Positions 8,478 through 17,368 of a stretch of DNA of 64,000 nucleotides are shown in pieces. The stretch spans positions 496,001 to 560,000 of the forward strand of contig OZ243957.1 in assembly GCA_965214585.1 (NCBI GenBank), written 5' to 3'. Origin of the DNA: JAHCHG01 sp965214585. Its GTDB lineage: Bacteria > Acidobacteriota > Blastocatellia > Pyrinomonadales > Pyrinomonadaceae. Both the position numbers and the translations under genes were made by a program. Position 1 is the stretch's first letter, and the number at the start of each line of letters is the position of its first letter. Under the pieces are notes generated by a model, which did no database searches, was not told the DNA's origin, and saw only the letters and a program-made list of their open reading frames with translations.

Positions 8478-8999
8478 TTAATTTTCGTTTTCCTCCGCTT
8501 CCCTTTTCGCCTGAACTTCGCGGAAGATTTCGTCATCCGTGAGTTGAATGTGCGGATTTAAAATATAATCGGCTTTGAGCGAGAAATTTTCACATTCCGC
8601 TTTTGCGTAACCGAATTCGATTTCCCAAAAATCAGGCGGAAAATTATTCTGCCGCGAATAATCACCAATAAATTCCGAAAGATCGCGCCATTTGTAATCG
8701 TCTTTGTAAAAAAGTTCGATTTGATAAAGCCGGTTCTCAAAAAATCTCAAATACACGGCTTTCAAACCGCGCAAGTTTCCTTTTGCGGATTTGTCTATGT
8801 AGTTTTGGAAAAAAATATACTCGCCGTCCCCTTCGTTTTTGATTTTCAACTTGCGCCCGTTTCTGTTTCGCGCCTGTTCGGTTGTCATTCTCAAATTCAA
8901 ATCGAGCAAAGCGGGCGCATTTTGCAAATCGCATTTTTCCTGCGCCGCGATTGAAGCGGTCAAAATCAATAAAAATACTGTTAATGCAAAACATTTCAT
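8478..8999 (-). CDS. Secreted protein of unknown function
   Basis: 173 aa with a cleavable signal peptide (MKCFALTVFLLILTASIAAQ). The mature part has LRMTTEQARNRNG, similar in style to small periplasmic proteins that carry a repeated LGM-x-x-EV motif, and an FFENRLYQIELFYKDD strand. No catalytic residues are recognised. Monocistronic by position: convergent with the CDF gene and followed upstream by a repeat-filled gap. Confidence 0.65.
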   Translation of the reverse strand: MKCFALTVFLLILTASIAAQEKCDLQNAPALLDLNLRMTTEQARNRNGRKLKIKNEGDGEYIFFQNYIDKSAKGNLRGLKAVYLRFFENRLYQIELFYKDDYKWRDLSEFIGDYSRQNNFPPDFWEIEFGYAKAECENFSLKADYILNPHIQLTDDEIFREVQAKREAEENEN

Positions 9000-9084
9000 A
9001 AAATTTTCGGGCGCAAAATAATTTGATGTTATACGAGTTTGTGTATATTTGCAGAAATGATTATTTGCAAAATATACCTAAAAA

Positions 9085-9195
9085 ATAATTGATAGTTGAT
9101 AATTGAGAATGGATAATTTTTTACTTCAAACCGTTGAATCTCGATTTATTTATCAAATATCATCTATCAATTATCAAATATATTTTACGGTTAAA
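9085..9195. repeat. AT-rich hairpin of about 7-bp units, type A (copy 1)
   Basis: This is the main content of the 320-bp gap 9000-9319. The left arm (9085-9120) repeats units such as TTGATAA, TTGATAG and TTGAGAA; the right arm (9151-9180) repeats their inverse, TATCAAT and TATCAAA. It is followed by TATTTTACGGTTAAA. The whole element, including that tail, recurs at 16090-16183, so it is a dispersed repeat and not a one-off terminator. Confidence 0.65.
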
Positions 9196-9319
9196 AGCGT
9201 TTATTAAAATTTACTGAATAAATCTCAATTTTTTTTGCGTTCCGCTTATTTTCTCTCAAACTTTCGGAAATTCAAACTGGAAAAGCGTATGCACAAATTT
9301 TATCATTGAAAAATCAAAT

Positions 9320-9961
9320 ATGAAAAACGCCGAGATACTCAAATTATCCGAAAAAAATCTCACTTTCGCGTGTGAAAAATTATCAAACACAGATGAAAAT
9401 CTGGCATATATTTTTGAAACTTACGGAACGCCGCCAATCTGGAAACGCGAACAGAGTTTTCCGACGCTGATTCAAATCATTTTAGAACAACAGGTTTCCG
9501 TCGCTTCCGCGCTTTCGGCTTTTAATAAACTCAAAGAACTAATCGGCGAGATTACGCCCGAAAATGTTCTAAAATTAAGCGACTCGCAAATGAAAGCGGC
9601 TTATTTTTCGAGGCAGAAAACCGTTTACGCCCGCGAACTTTCAAAGGCGATTGTTGGCGGCAGTTTGGATTTGAAAGAATTGCAAAAACTCGACGACGAC
9701 GAAGTTCGCGCAGAATTGACGAAGATAAAAGGAATCGGCAGATGGACGGCGGACATATATCTTTTGATGGCGATGATGCGCCCGGACGTTATGCCGAAAG
9801 GCGATCTGGCTTTGCACGTCGCTTTTCAAAAGTTGAAAAAACTTGAAAAGCGTCCGCAAGCGGATGAATTTATCAAAATCGCCGAAAAATGGAAACCGCT
9901 TCGGGCAGTTGCGGCGCGGCTTTTGTGGCATTTTTATTTGGAAAGCAAGGTTAGTCGTTAG
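9320..9961 (+). CDS. DNA-3-methyladenine glycosylase, HhH-GPD family (AlkA-like)
   Basis: 213 aa. The segment FPTLIQIILEQQVSVASALSAF is the start of the HhH-GPD fold. The helix-hairpin-helix is LTKIKGIGRWTADIYLLMAM, and the catalytic aspartate lies in MPKGDLALHVA. The protein has the shorter size seen in AlkA-like proteins that lack the N-terminal domain of E. coli AlkA. It would excise alkylated purines by cleaving the glycosidic bond. It is about 65 bp upstream of a CysQ-like gene on the same strand. Confidence 0.88.
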   Translation: MKNAEILKLSEKNLTFACEKLSNTDENLAYIFETYGTPPIWKREQSFPTLIQIILEQQVSVASALSAFNKLKELIGEITPENVLKLSDSQMKAAYFSRQKTVYARELSKAIVGGSLDLKELQKLDDDEVRAELTKIKGIGRWTADIYLLMAMMRPDVMPKGDLALHVAFQKLKKLEKRPQADEFIKIAEKWKPLRAVAARLLWHFYLESKVSR

Positions 9962-10026
9962 CTGTTGGCTGTTTTTCTTTCACTTTTAGTTTTTAACTTT
10001 TATTTTTTCTGGTAAATTCAAACACA

Positions 10027-10890
10027 ATGATAAAAAAAGAACTAGAAACTGCAATTGCGCTTTCACGAAAAGCGGGCGCGTCAATTGCGGAATTTTACAA
10101 AAACGGTTTTGAAGCGGAAGAGAAAATCGGCGCGGACAATTTGCTCGAACCCGTGACAATCGCCGATAGAACGGCGAGCGAAATTATCGTCGAAGGTTTG
10201 CGCGAAGCGTTTCCGAACGACGGAATTTTGTCGGAAGAAGAAGTTGATATTTCCGAAAACAGACTTGGGAAAAACCGCGTCTGGATAATTGATCCGCTTG
10301 ACGGAACTCAGGGATTTATCAATAAAGACGGCGATTTTGCCGTTCAGATCGGCTTGAGCGAAAACGGCGAAAGCGTTTTGGGAGTCGTTTTTCTGCCGAA
10401 TGAAAACGCGCTTTACTACGCATCGAAAAACGCGGGCGCGTTTTTGATCGAAAACGGCGAAGCAGCGAAAAAATTAGAAGTTTCGGACAAGACGGATTTC
10501 AGCAAAATGAATTTAGCCGTTTCGCGCAATCATTACAGCAAAAAAATGAACCGCATCAAAAAAGAATTCGGCTTGCGTGGCGAAGTCAGACGCGGTTCTG
10601 TCGGGCTGAAAATCGGTTTGATCGCCCGCGAAATCTGCGATTTATACATACATTTTTCCCCGCGCACAAAACATTGGGACACTTGCGCTCCGCAGATAAT
10701 TTTGGAAGAAGCGGGCGGAAAATTAACCGACGTTTTCGGCGGGAAAATCGTTTACAATACAAAAAATGTGCAGAATCACAACGGAATTTTGGCAAGCAAC
10801 GGCGCGGCGCACGAAAAAGTTGTGAAAAATCTGAAACCTCTTTTAACAGAATTCGGCAGACTGCGCGTAAAATCGGCGCGGAGAAATTAA
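10027..10890 (+). CDS. cysQ: Inositol-monophosphatase-family phosphatase, CysQ-like
   Basis: 287 aa. Metal-binding motifs of the family are present: LSEEEVD near residue 75, IDPLDGTQGFI near 95, and HWDTCAPQIILEEAGG near 220. The DGTQGF form and overall order fit 3'(2'),5'-bisphosphate nucleotidases (CysQ), which hydrolyse the PAP by-product of sulfate activation, better than inositol phosphatases. No sulfate-assimilation genes are nearby, so the name rests on motif similarity. Confidence 0.8.
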   Translation: MIKKELETAIALSRKAGASIAEFYKNGFEAEEKIGADNLLEPVTIADRTASEIIVEGLREAFPNDGILSEEEVDISENRLGKNRVWIIDPLDGTQGFINKDGDFAVQIGLSENGESVLGVVFLPNENALYYASKNAGAFLIENGEAAKKLEVSDKTDFSKMNLAVSRNHYSKKMNRIKKEFGLRGEVRRGSVGLKIGLIAREICDLYIHFSPRTKHWDTCAPQIILEEAGGKLTDVFGGKIVYNTKNVQNHNGILASNGAAHEKVVKNLKPLLTEFGRLRVKSARRN

Positions 10891-10923
10891 CATAAAAATT
10901 TACAAATTCAGAATTGAAATTCC

Positions 10924-11406
10924 CTAATTTTCGGATTGTGCAGATGCTTCCTTAACCCGCACGTATTCTTCCAGAATATTCTCATTTATTTTATCGCTGG
11001 TGAAATCTATCGGTCTGATTCCGGTGTTGGAAACGATGAGAAGTTTGTCGCCGTCTAATTTGAACAAACTGTTGATAATTATGCTTTTATATGGATCAAC
11101 TGCATCCGCGTCGCCTTTAAATGTCAGCCAAAGCGGATTTTTGGCGGAGTCAATCGTATATTTGCCGCGAACGATTTCTCCATTCTCCAATCTTGTTTTG
11201 TGAACGCCGTCCGGCAGAAATTCAAGCTGCGTTGCCTGAACTTGTTTTTGCGTCAAAACATTTTCGCCTTTATACAAAATCCTAACCGCACGCCATTTGC
11301 CTTGAATTTGATCTTCGACGCTGCTTTGATTTTGTTCGGTTTGTGCCGAAAGGTTTGAAACAAAACCGACAAAAACCATACATAAAACCGTTATTAAAAT
11401 TTTCAT
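10924..11406 (-). CDS. Secreted protein, TIGR03067-like
   Basis: 160 aa with signal peptide MKILITVLCMVFVGFVSNLSAQ. The mature part begins with an IQGKWRAVRILYKGENV pattern, then LEFLPDG and GKYTIDSAKNPLWLTFKG, the order of strands seen in TIGR03067-type lipocalin-like domains (x-GxW followed by W-x-x-F). Function unknown. Convergent with the CysQ gene. Confidence 0.6.
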   Translation of the reverse strand: MKILITVLCMVFVGFVSNLSAQTEQNQSSVEDQIQGKWRAVRILYKGENVLTQKQVQATQLEFLPDGVHKTRLENGEIVRGKYTIDSAKNPLWLTFKGDADAVDPYKSIIINSLFKLDGDKLLIVSNTGIRPIDFTSDKINENILEEYVRVKEASAQSEN

Positions 11407-11520
11407 AGTTAATTATACTCCAATTTACTCAGCTTTAGATATAGAAGTTACGCAGTTCAAAGAAATATTTAACAGGGATGGACAGGATAGACGGGGATAA
11501 AACATTGATTTGATATTCAT

Positions 11521-11708
11521 AATGCGAATCAAGAGTAAAAATGTAACCACGTCCATCTTGGCGGCAATGAGTGCGTTTCGCACGAAAGCAAACATAATAA
11601 ACTATAAAGATTAAATGAAACTTTAAAGATTCTAAACCTTGCTCCAACGCTTTCGCATTAGTTGCCGGTTTGGATGCCGGCGTTCCATTTTTACTCTTGA
11701 TTCGCATT
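11521..11708. repeat. 188-bp element with perfect 23-bp terminal inverted repeats
   Basis: The 23-bp sequence starting AATGCGAATCAAGAGT at 11521-11543 is exactly inverted at 11686-11708. An inner GCCGG...CCGGC hairpin lies near the right end. A 90-aa open frame inside (11435-11707, minus) is low-complexity in composition and spans the element, so I do not call it a gene. The arrangement suggests a MITE-like or palindromic repeat. It fills the gap between two minus-strand genes. Confidence 0.6.
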
Positions 11709-11718
11709 CGTAGATTTG

Positions 11719-13005
11719 TTATTCATACCGTAAAGCCTCGATAGGATTCAGACGACTTGCGCGAAACGCGGGCAGAACTCCGGCTAAAAATGCGATTATG
11801 CAAACGAGCAGCATTATTAAAATAAGGGAAAGCGGCTTAAAGACAAATAAACTGTAACCTTCAAACGCTTCAAAATACGTCGTCGCAAGATACCAATTTA
11901 TCAAAAGTCCAACCGCGATTCCGCCGAGAATGCCGAGTAGTGCGCCCCAGAATCCGATCAAAATTGATTCCGTAGAAAAAAGCGCGAAGATTTTTCCGCG
12001 TCCCATTCCGAGAGCCTTCTGCAAACCGATGTCTTTTGTGCGTTCCATCACGGCGATAATTAATGTGTTGATAATGCCGAAAGACGCGGCGAGAAGCGCG
12101 ATCAAGGCGAATAAATTCAAGCCGATCTGCACGATTGCGATTCCGGCGTAAGTTCTCTCTTCCATATCTGCGTAGCTGTTCGCGGTAAATCCTTTTTGTT
12201 CGAGAGCGTCTTTTACCGAATTTATAACTTTCTCGTCAGCGGAATTCAGCAAAAATGTGAACCGGAAAAAACGATTGAAATCTTTATTTTCGCTGCGCTG
12301 CGCGGTGTAAAGTTCTTTGGCGGTTTCGCTGTCAACGAAAGCGTTTACGTTCGAGATCATTCCCTTTGTCGCCACGCCCGCAATTTTCAGATTGATCGTG
12401 TTTATATCGTCCACGTTTTCCTTTTTGTAACCGATCACGACAGTTTTGCCGACGAGATTTTCGACCTTTTCATCAAAACTTCTGGCTAGATCAATCGGCA
12501 GAATTATCTGATTTTTCCCGTTGAACATTTTGCCCGCTTCGAGTTTTTGTTCGATTCCTGCGGACAGCATTCCGAGAAAAACGCGATATTTTTTTTCGCC
12601 GTCCAAAGTTATGTATTCGGCGGAAATATCGTAAGCGGGCGTAACGCTTTTCACTTCGGGAATCTCCTTTGCCAAAGCCTCGATTTTTTCGGCGGAAACG
12701 ACCATCGAATTCGGGTCGAACATAGTCGCCGGTTCGTCTTCGCCGCTTTCCTTGTATTCTTCCGGTTCGCCGATCTTCGCGTCCGCTTCATCTTCGCGCG
12801 GAAGTTTTTTTCTGACGAATAAAACTCTGTTTCCTTCGATATTTTTCACCTGTTTTTCAACATAATCGCGCATTCCGTCGCCGATTCCGTTTGTCAAAGT
12901 CAAGGTAAACGCGCCGATAAAAATTGCCGAAACGGTCAAAAACGTGCGAAGTTTCGAGCGAAAAAGATTGCGGTTGGCGATTCTGATCAAGTCCCAGATT
13001 TTCAT
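11719..13005 (-). CDS. ABC transporter permease, MacB/FtsX type
   Basis: 428 aa. One transmembrane helix near the N-terminus (FLTVSAIFIGAFTLTLTNGI), a large periplasmic domain of about 240 residues, then three C-terminal helices and the closing PAFRASRLNPIEALRYE, which is the hallmark of MacB/LolC/FtsX-like permeases. These use ATP hydrolysis to move or extrude substrates at the periplasmic face, such as lipoproteins, peptides or antibiotics. It lies downstream of its ATPase gene (13079-13750), separated by a hairpin of short repeats. Confidence 0.88.
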   Translation of the reverse strand: MKIWDLIRIANRNLFRSKLRTFLTVSAIFIGAFTLTLTNGIGDGMRDYVEKQVKNIEGNRVLFVRKKLPREDEADAKIGEPEEYKESGEDEPATMFDPNSMVVSAEKIEALAKEIPEVKSVTPAYDISAEYITLDGEKKYRVFLGMLSAGIEQKLEAGKMFNGKNQIILPIDLARSFDEKVENLVGKTVVIGYKKENVDDINTINLKIAGVATKGMISNVNAFVDSETAKELYTAQRSENKDFNRFFRFTFLLNSADEKVINSVKDALEQKGFTANSYADMEERTYAGIAIVQIGLNLFALIALLAASFGIINTLIIAVMERTKDIGLQKALGMGRGKIFALFSTESILIGFWGALLGILGGIAVGLLINWYLATTYFEAFEGYSLFVFKPLSLILIMLLVCIIAFLAGVLPAFRASRLNPIEALRYE

Positions 13006-13017
13006 AATTTTTTTAAG

Positions 13018-13091
13018 TGAGAAATGAGAAATGAGAAGTGAGAATTTATTTTATTCTTTATTTCTCACCTCTTACTTCTCATTTCTCACTT
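13018..13091. repeat. Hairpin of about 7-bp units (TGAGAAR type)
   Basis: The left arm is three to four copies of TGAGAAA/TGAGAAG and the right arm repeats the inverse (TTCTCAT, TTCTCAC, TTCTTAC-like). It sits between the ATPase and permease genes of one transporter, overlapping the last codons of the ATPase. A similar hairpin with the same unit lies at 47341-47432, next to another ABC ATPase gene. Confidence 0.65.
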
Positions 13092-13750
13092 ACAATCCTC
13101 CCGTCAACAATTTCAATCGTTCGCTCGCATTTGTTCGCCAAATCTTCGTCGTGCGTAACGATAATTACGGTAATTCCCTTTTGCTTGTTAAGCTGCAAAA
13201 GCAGATTTTCAACCGTTTCGCCCGTTATTGAATCGAGATTTCCCGTCGGCTCGTCGGCGAAAATTACCTGCGGTTTTCCGACCAAAGCTCTGGCGATGCA
13301 GACTCTCTGCTTTTCGCCGCCGGACAAATCTTTGGCGTTTTTCGCCGCTTTGTCTTCCAAACCGACGGCTCGCAAAGATTCGAGCGCGTCAATTTTCAAA
13401 TCTTTTTCCGACGCGCCGCGAATCCGCATCGGCAGCGCGACATTTTCAAAAACCGTTTCGCGCCCGTTTAGAAAAAACTGTTGAAACACAAAACCGAATT
13501 TCTCGTTTCGCAGACGGTTTCTTTTCGTTTCGTTCAAATTAGTAAAATCATTGCCGTCAAAGACGACATTGCCCGAAGTCGGTTCGTCAAGACACGCTAA
13601 AATGTGCATCAGAGTTGATTTTCCGCTTCCCGATTTACCCATAATCGCCACGCATTCGCCCTGCCCGATTTCGATATTGATGTTTTTTAAAACTTCGTAA
13701 TTAATCTTATCGCTCGTAAATGTGCGGCTTAAATTTATTGTTTTCAGCAT
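13079..13750 (-). CDS. ABC transporter ATP-binding protein, LolD/MacB type
   Basis: 223 aa. Walker A GKSGSGKST near residue 38, Q-loop GFVFQQFFL, signature LSGGEKQRVCIARAL near 142, Walker B VIFADEPTGNLDS near 164 and H-loop VTHDEDLA. The close match to LolD/MacB-type ATPases and the permease gene just downstream on the same strand indicate a two-gene exporter. The last codons overlap a repeat hairpin. Confidence 0.92.
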   Translation of the reverse strand: MLKTINLSRTFTSDKINYEVLKNINIEIGQGECVAIMGKSGSGKSTLMHILACLDEPTSGNVVFDGNDFTNLNETKRNRLRNEKFGFVFQQFFLNGRETVFENVALPMRIRGASEKDLKIDALESLRAVGLEDKAAKNAKDLSGGEKQRVCIARALVGKPQVIFADEPTGNLDSITGETVENLLLQLNKQKGITVIIVTHDEDLANKCERTIEIVDGRIVSEK

Positions 13751-13771
13751 AAATTTTATATTTGATAAACT

Positions 13772-13904
13772 GACTGGAGCGCAAGCGTCCCGCTTGCAAT
13801 GAGCGCGTAGCGCGAAAAAGTCGTTATAGATCTAAACTATTGAGTTATCAATCGCGTTCCGCCGCTCGCGCGACGGCTGCAAGCGGGACGCTTGCGCTCC
13901 AGTC
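13772..13904. repeat. Palindromic repeat, intergenic copy of the acs element
   Basis: Begins GACTGGAGCGCAAGCGTCCC and ends with its inverse GGGACGCTTGCGCTCCAGTC; the second pairing CGCTTGCA/TGCAAGCG is also present. The middle is divergent from the acs copy. It fills most of the 250-bp gap between divergent genes (ABC ATPase on minus, SbcD-like on plus). The promoter of the plus-strand gene must lie right of it. Confidence 0.8.
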
Positions 13905-14000
13905 AAATATTACCCGATGTTATACGAAAAAGTTACGCAATTTTGTTGCAAACTTTTTCGGTTCGTGTTGATTTAAATTCTTTTTGCTATAATAAAAAGT

Positions 14001-15263
14001 ATGAAATTTCTGCACATTTCCGACGTGCATCTCGGCTGCACGCGCTATCAGTTGGACGAATCTCCGCGCGATTTTTTCGATGCGTGGATTGATGTTCTGC
14101 GAAAATACGCCGTCGGCGAAAATGTTGATTTCGTTATAATGTGCGGCGATTTTTTCCACAAACGCAATGTTCCGCCGGAAACTATGAATTACGCTTTTGC
14201 CGGTTTAACTTTGATGAAAGACGCGGGGATTCCGGTAATTTCAATCGAGGGAAATCACGACCAAAAGCATAAAGATAACGAATACAGTTGGCTGCGCTCG
14301 CTGTCGAATTGGAATTTGGTTTATTTGATCGAGCCGAAAGTTGACGAGAACGGAAAATTTTTCTACACGGCTTGGAGCGACGAAAAGGGCGAAGGCGGTT
14401 TTATAGACATCGGACGCGCGAGGATTTTCGGTTCGGATTGGTTCGGCGCGTCGGCAAATTGGGCGATTCCGATGCTGACCGAATCAATCAAGGAAAATAG
14501 ACGCGAAGGCGCGTTTCATATTTTGCTGCTTCACACCGACGTTGAAGGTCATCAGACGCATCCGATTCCCGCGCTTTCGCTGGCGAATTTGAAGGAATTA
14601 AAAGCCGTAACCGATTACGTCGGACTCGGACACACGCATAAATGTTACGAAATTGACAACTGGGCGTTTAATCCGGGTTCGCTGGAAATTACGAAAATTG
14701 ACGAATACCGCGAAACGAGAGGCGCGTGGCTCGTCGAAGTTGACGACGAAAATAATGTTTCCGCCAAGCATATTCAGGATTATCGGCAGCGTCCGTTTCA
14801 GCGTTTGGGTTTTGACGTTTCCGGTTTTGCTGATGCGAAAGACATTACCGAACAGGTTTTGGCAAAAGTTGAACGCGAAGCGAGAACGCACGACGCGGAT
14901 TCCGACGACCCGAAACCGATTCTCGAAATAACTCTGCGCGGACATCTCGGTTTTCCGAATTCAAATCTGGAAATTCAGAAAATCCGCGAAGAAGCGCAAA
15001 AAATGATCGGCGCATTGCACATTCGCATCAAAAATCATTCCGCGCCCGTCGAATACGCGGTTGCGGCAGATGTCGCCGAAGACATCTCGCGCGAACAGCT
15101 TGAACGCCGAGTTGTCGAAGATTTGATAATTCGGGACAATCGCTATAAAACAAAAGTTGACGACATCGCCGACGCGATAATCGGCGCGAAACGTATGGCT
15201 TTAAGCGACGAGAATCCCGACAAAATCGCCGATTTTATCGGTTTGAAAACAATTAGTAAGTAG
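14001..15263 (+). CDS. DNA repair exonuclease, SbcD/Mre11-like metallophosphoesterase
   Basis: 420 aa. The calcineurin-like metal motifs are in order: HISDVHLG at the N-terminus, MCGDFFHKRNVP near residue 50, EGNHDQ near 86, LLHTDVEGH and GLGHTHKC near 210. The C-terminal 180 residues are a family-specific accessory region. SbcD/Mre11 proteins process DNA ends and hairpins with an SbcC/Rad50 ATPase; no SbcC gene is adjacent in this window. Given the number of palindromes here, a hairpin nuclease is an obvious candidate to act on them (inference). Confidence 0.85.
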   Translation: MKFLHISDVHLGCTRYQLDESPRDFFDAWIDVLRKYAVGENVDFVIMCGDFFHKRNVPPETMNYAFAGLTLMKDAGIPVISIEGNHDQKHKDNEYSWLRSLSNWNLVYLIEPKVDENGKFFYTAWSDEKGEGGFIDIGRARIFGSDWFGASANWAIPMLTESIKENRREGAFHILLLHTDVEGHQTHPIPALSLANLKELKAVTDYVGLGHTHKCYEIDNWAFNPGSLEITKIDEYRETRGAWLVEVDDENNVSAKHIQDYRQRPFQRLGFDVSGFADAKDITEQVLAKVEREARTHDADSDDPKPILEITLRGHLGFPNSNLEIQKIREEAQKMIGALHIRIKNHSAPVEYAVAADVAEDISREQLERRVVEDLIIRDNRYKTKVDDIADAIIGAKRMALSDENPDKIADFIGLKTISK

Positions 15264-15329
15264 TAAATGGTAAACGGATATTTTTAATTCTTTACCATTT
15301 ACTATTTACCATTTGCTATTTACTATTTT
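15259..15329. repeat. Hairpin of about 7-bp units (AGTAAAT/GGTAAAC type)
   Basis: Left arm AGTAAGTAGTAAATGGTAAA, right arm a longer run of TACCATT, TACTATT, TACCATT, TGCTATT, TACTATT units. It separates the SbcD-like and LON-domain genes, both on the plus strand, and ends right before the downstream start codon at 15330. Confidence 0.6.
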
Positions 15330-16028
15330 ATGTCCGAAGCCCTAGAAAAAGTTATTGGCATCAAGCATTTGCCCTTGTTTCCGCTGCCGCTTGTTCTCTT
15401 GCCGAACGAGCTTTTGCCGCTGCATATTTTCGAGCCGCGTTATTTGCAGATGTTTAAAGACATCGGTTTGGAGAAAAATCTTTTCGGCGTTTCACTTTTT
15501 GATTCGCAAACATCTTTTCTTGAAAAACCGGAAACGGGCGGCATCGGCTGCGTCGCGGAAGTGCGCGAAACTCAGCCGCTTCCCGACGGGCGTTTAAATA
15601 TTATAACTTTCGGCGTAATTCGTTATCGTTTAATAGATTACGTCGAAACGGGCGAACCGTATCTGGTCGGCGAAGTCGAATTTTTTGAGGATTTTGAAGA
15701 AAGCGAAAACCATTTAAATCCTCTGGCAGACGAAGTTTTCGCGCTGTTTACAAGAGTTGCAAAAGCGGCGCACGAGTTAAGCGGCGAGCGCGGAAGTTTT
15801 CCCGATATTCCGCAAGCCGAACCGCAGCCGCTGTCTTTTCTCGTTACCGCCGCTTTTAATTTGGAAAATGAACTGAAATACGAACTTCTCAAAATTCGTT
15901 CAACAATCGAAAGATTGGAGCGTCTGCGCGAAATCTTAAAACAAGCCGTCGTCAGAATGGAGGAAAGCGCGAAGATCAACAAAATCGCTAAAACCAACGG
16001 ACACAGCAAAAAGAAGATTGATTTTTAA
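15330..16028 (+). CDS. LON N-terminal (substrate-binding) domain protein
   Basis: 232 aa. The start LPLFPLPLVLLPNELLPLHIFEPRYLQMF is the diagnostic N-terminal segment of the Lon substrate-binding (PUA-like) domain. There is no AAA or protease domain, so this is a stand-alone family member, common in bacteria and of unclear role. The C-terminus is helical and basic (KTNGHSKKKIDF). Same strand as the SbcD-like gene 66 bp upstream. Confidence 0.85.
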   Translation: MSEALEKVIGIKHLPLFPLPLVLLPNELLPLHIFEPRYLQMFKDIGLEKNLFGVSLFDSQTSFLEKPETGGIGCVAEVRETQPLPDGRLNIITFGVIRYRLIDYVETGEPYLVGEVEFFEDFEESENHLNPLADEVFALFTRVAKAAHELSGERGSFPDIPQAEPQPLSFLVTAAFNLENELKYELLKIRSTIERLERLREILKQAVVRMEESAKINKIAKTNGHSKKKIDF

Positions 16029-16089
16029 TATTCAAAGCAGGTGAATATATGTTTTCAAATGTAATAATTTACAAAAAAGATACAACAAA

Positions 16090-16183
16090 ATAATTGATAA
16101 TTGAGATTTGATAATTGATAATTTTGTGTCAAATTTTTGGAAGTTAATTTATCTATCAAATATCAACTATATTTTACGGTTAA
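16090..16183. repeat. AT-rich hairpin of about 7-bp units, type A (copy 2)
   Basis: TAATTGATAATTGAG repeats on the left and TATCTATCAAATATCAACTA on the right, followed by TATTTTACGGTTAAA, as in the copy at 9085-9195. It lies in the 215-bp gap between convergent genes. Confidence 0.65.
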
Positions 16184-16243
16184 AGTCTGCAATAAAATTT
16201 CCCCGATAAATCACGAAACATTTTCTGATCTGCCAAGTTATTT

Positions 16244-17203
16244 CTAATTTCCCAGATTCTTTGTAAAAAAATCTATTACCCGCTGATCGTAACTTTTTAT
16301 TTGCTCAAGCGACGCATTCGTTAAACTGTAACCGGACGGATTCAGATCGGTTTTTATTTCTACCTGCGAAGCATTCAGGCATTTTTTCAAATTTGCCGTC
16401 GAATTTTGAAAACTGGGCGCGTCTGCTCCGGCGAGAAGCAGAATTTTCCGGTCTGAAAGCAATTGTGCTTGGTCGCACAGCGAATTTCTGTTGTAACATC
16501 CGTCGTAAAAATAAAAATACGTTCCGAAATTGGCGATTTTTGATGTGACCGAACTGGCAAACGGAAATTTTTTCCCGATTGCCGAAGCGAGCAAACTTTC
16601 GGAATCGGCGGGAACGGAATCGAGCGCGAGCGCGGTCACGCTCTGATCTTGCGCGGCGGCGCGGGCGGCGGCGAACGCTCCCATTTCCACCGCGTAAAAC
16701 CCGATATTTTTGCCGACCAAATTTGTTTGAGCATCGGTTTTTACTCCGCGCAGAAATTTGATCGAAGCGAGCGCGTCTTCCGTTTCGCATCCGCCGAGCG
16801 ATGTGTGTTTGACCGACGGATTTTGTCCGTGTCCGCGCTGGTCGGGCATCAAAACGGTGAAATTTGTCGCTTCGTTTATTTTTACGCCCAAATCCAGAAC
16901 GTGCGAACGATCCGTGCCGTAACGGTGCAGAAGAATAACGGCGGGCGCGTTTTCCGCGCCGCGCAAAAGCCAGCCGCGTGCCTGTGTGCCGTCGTGATTT
17001 GCCCAAGTTTCATCGGTAATTTTTGCGCCGCGCGTGCTGAATTGCGCGTATTTTTCGGGCGTAACCAGATAAACCGACGAAGGCGGCTGCGCGATTGTGT
17101 GAACGAGCAAAACGGACGCGGCGATAACCGCGACCACGAGCAAGATCGTAACAGGCAGCAGAAGGCGATAAAAACTTTTAAAAAGACGGGTTGTTTTTGC
17201 CAT
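16244..17203 (-). CDS. Alpha/beta-hydrolase-fold protein lacking the usual nucleophile
   Basis: 319 aa with an N-terminal membrane anchor (LLLPVTILLVVAVIAASVLL). The fold is recognisable by APAVILLHRYGTDRSHVLDLG, FTVLMPDQRGHGQNPS and NIGFYAVEMGAFAAARAAA. In active relatives the last segment reads GxSxG; here it is AVEMG, so the serine is replaced by glutamate. The usual late histidine is also not evident in the C-terminal part. It is therefore probably a non-catalytic or altered family member anchored in the membrane with its domain outside. Convergent with the LON-domain gene. Confidence 0.72.
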   Translation of the reverse strand: MAKTTRLFKSFYRLLLPVTILLVVAVIAASVLLVHTIAQPPSSVYLVTPEKYAQFSTRGAKITDETWANHDGTQARGWLLRGAENAPAVILLHRYGTDRSHVLDLGVKINEATNFTVLMPDQRGHGQNPSVKHTSLGGCETEDALASIKFLRGVKTDAQTNLVGKNIGFYAVEMGAFAAARAAAQDQSVTALALDSVPADSESLLASAIGKKFPFASSVTSKIANFGTYFYFYDGCYNRNSLCDQAQLLSDRKILLLAGADAPSFQNSTANLKKCLNASQVEIKTDLNPSGYSLTNASLEQIKSYDQRVIDFFTKNLGN

Positions 17204-17368
17204 AATCGTAATACTTTTTGATTTGAATTTTAAGGAATTTTGCAGAAAGAAAATGCAACTTTAGATTTGTAAAAATACTCTTAAATGAAAGCCTTTTGAA
17301 AAAACTTTCGGTAAGCTGTCTAAAATGTTACCATAAAACCGTCTGAAAAAGGAAGAGTTTTATACATT

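Noticed and set aside
11435..11707. 90-aa minus-strand frame
   Set aside because: It is made largely of the 188-bp inverted-repeat element and has no coding features.
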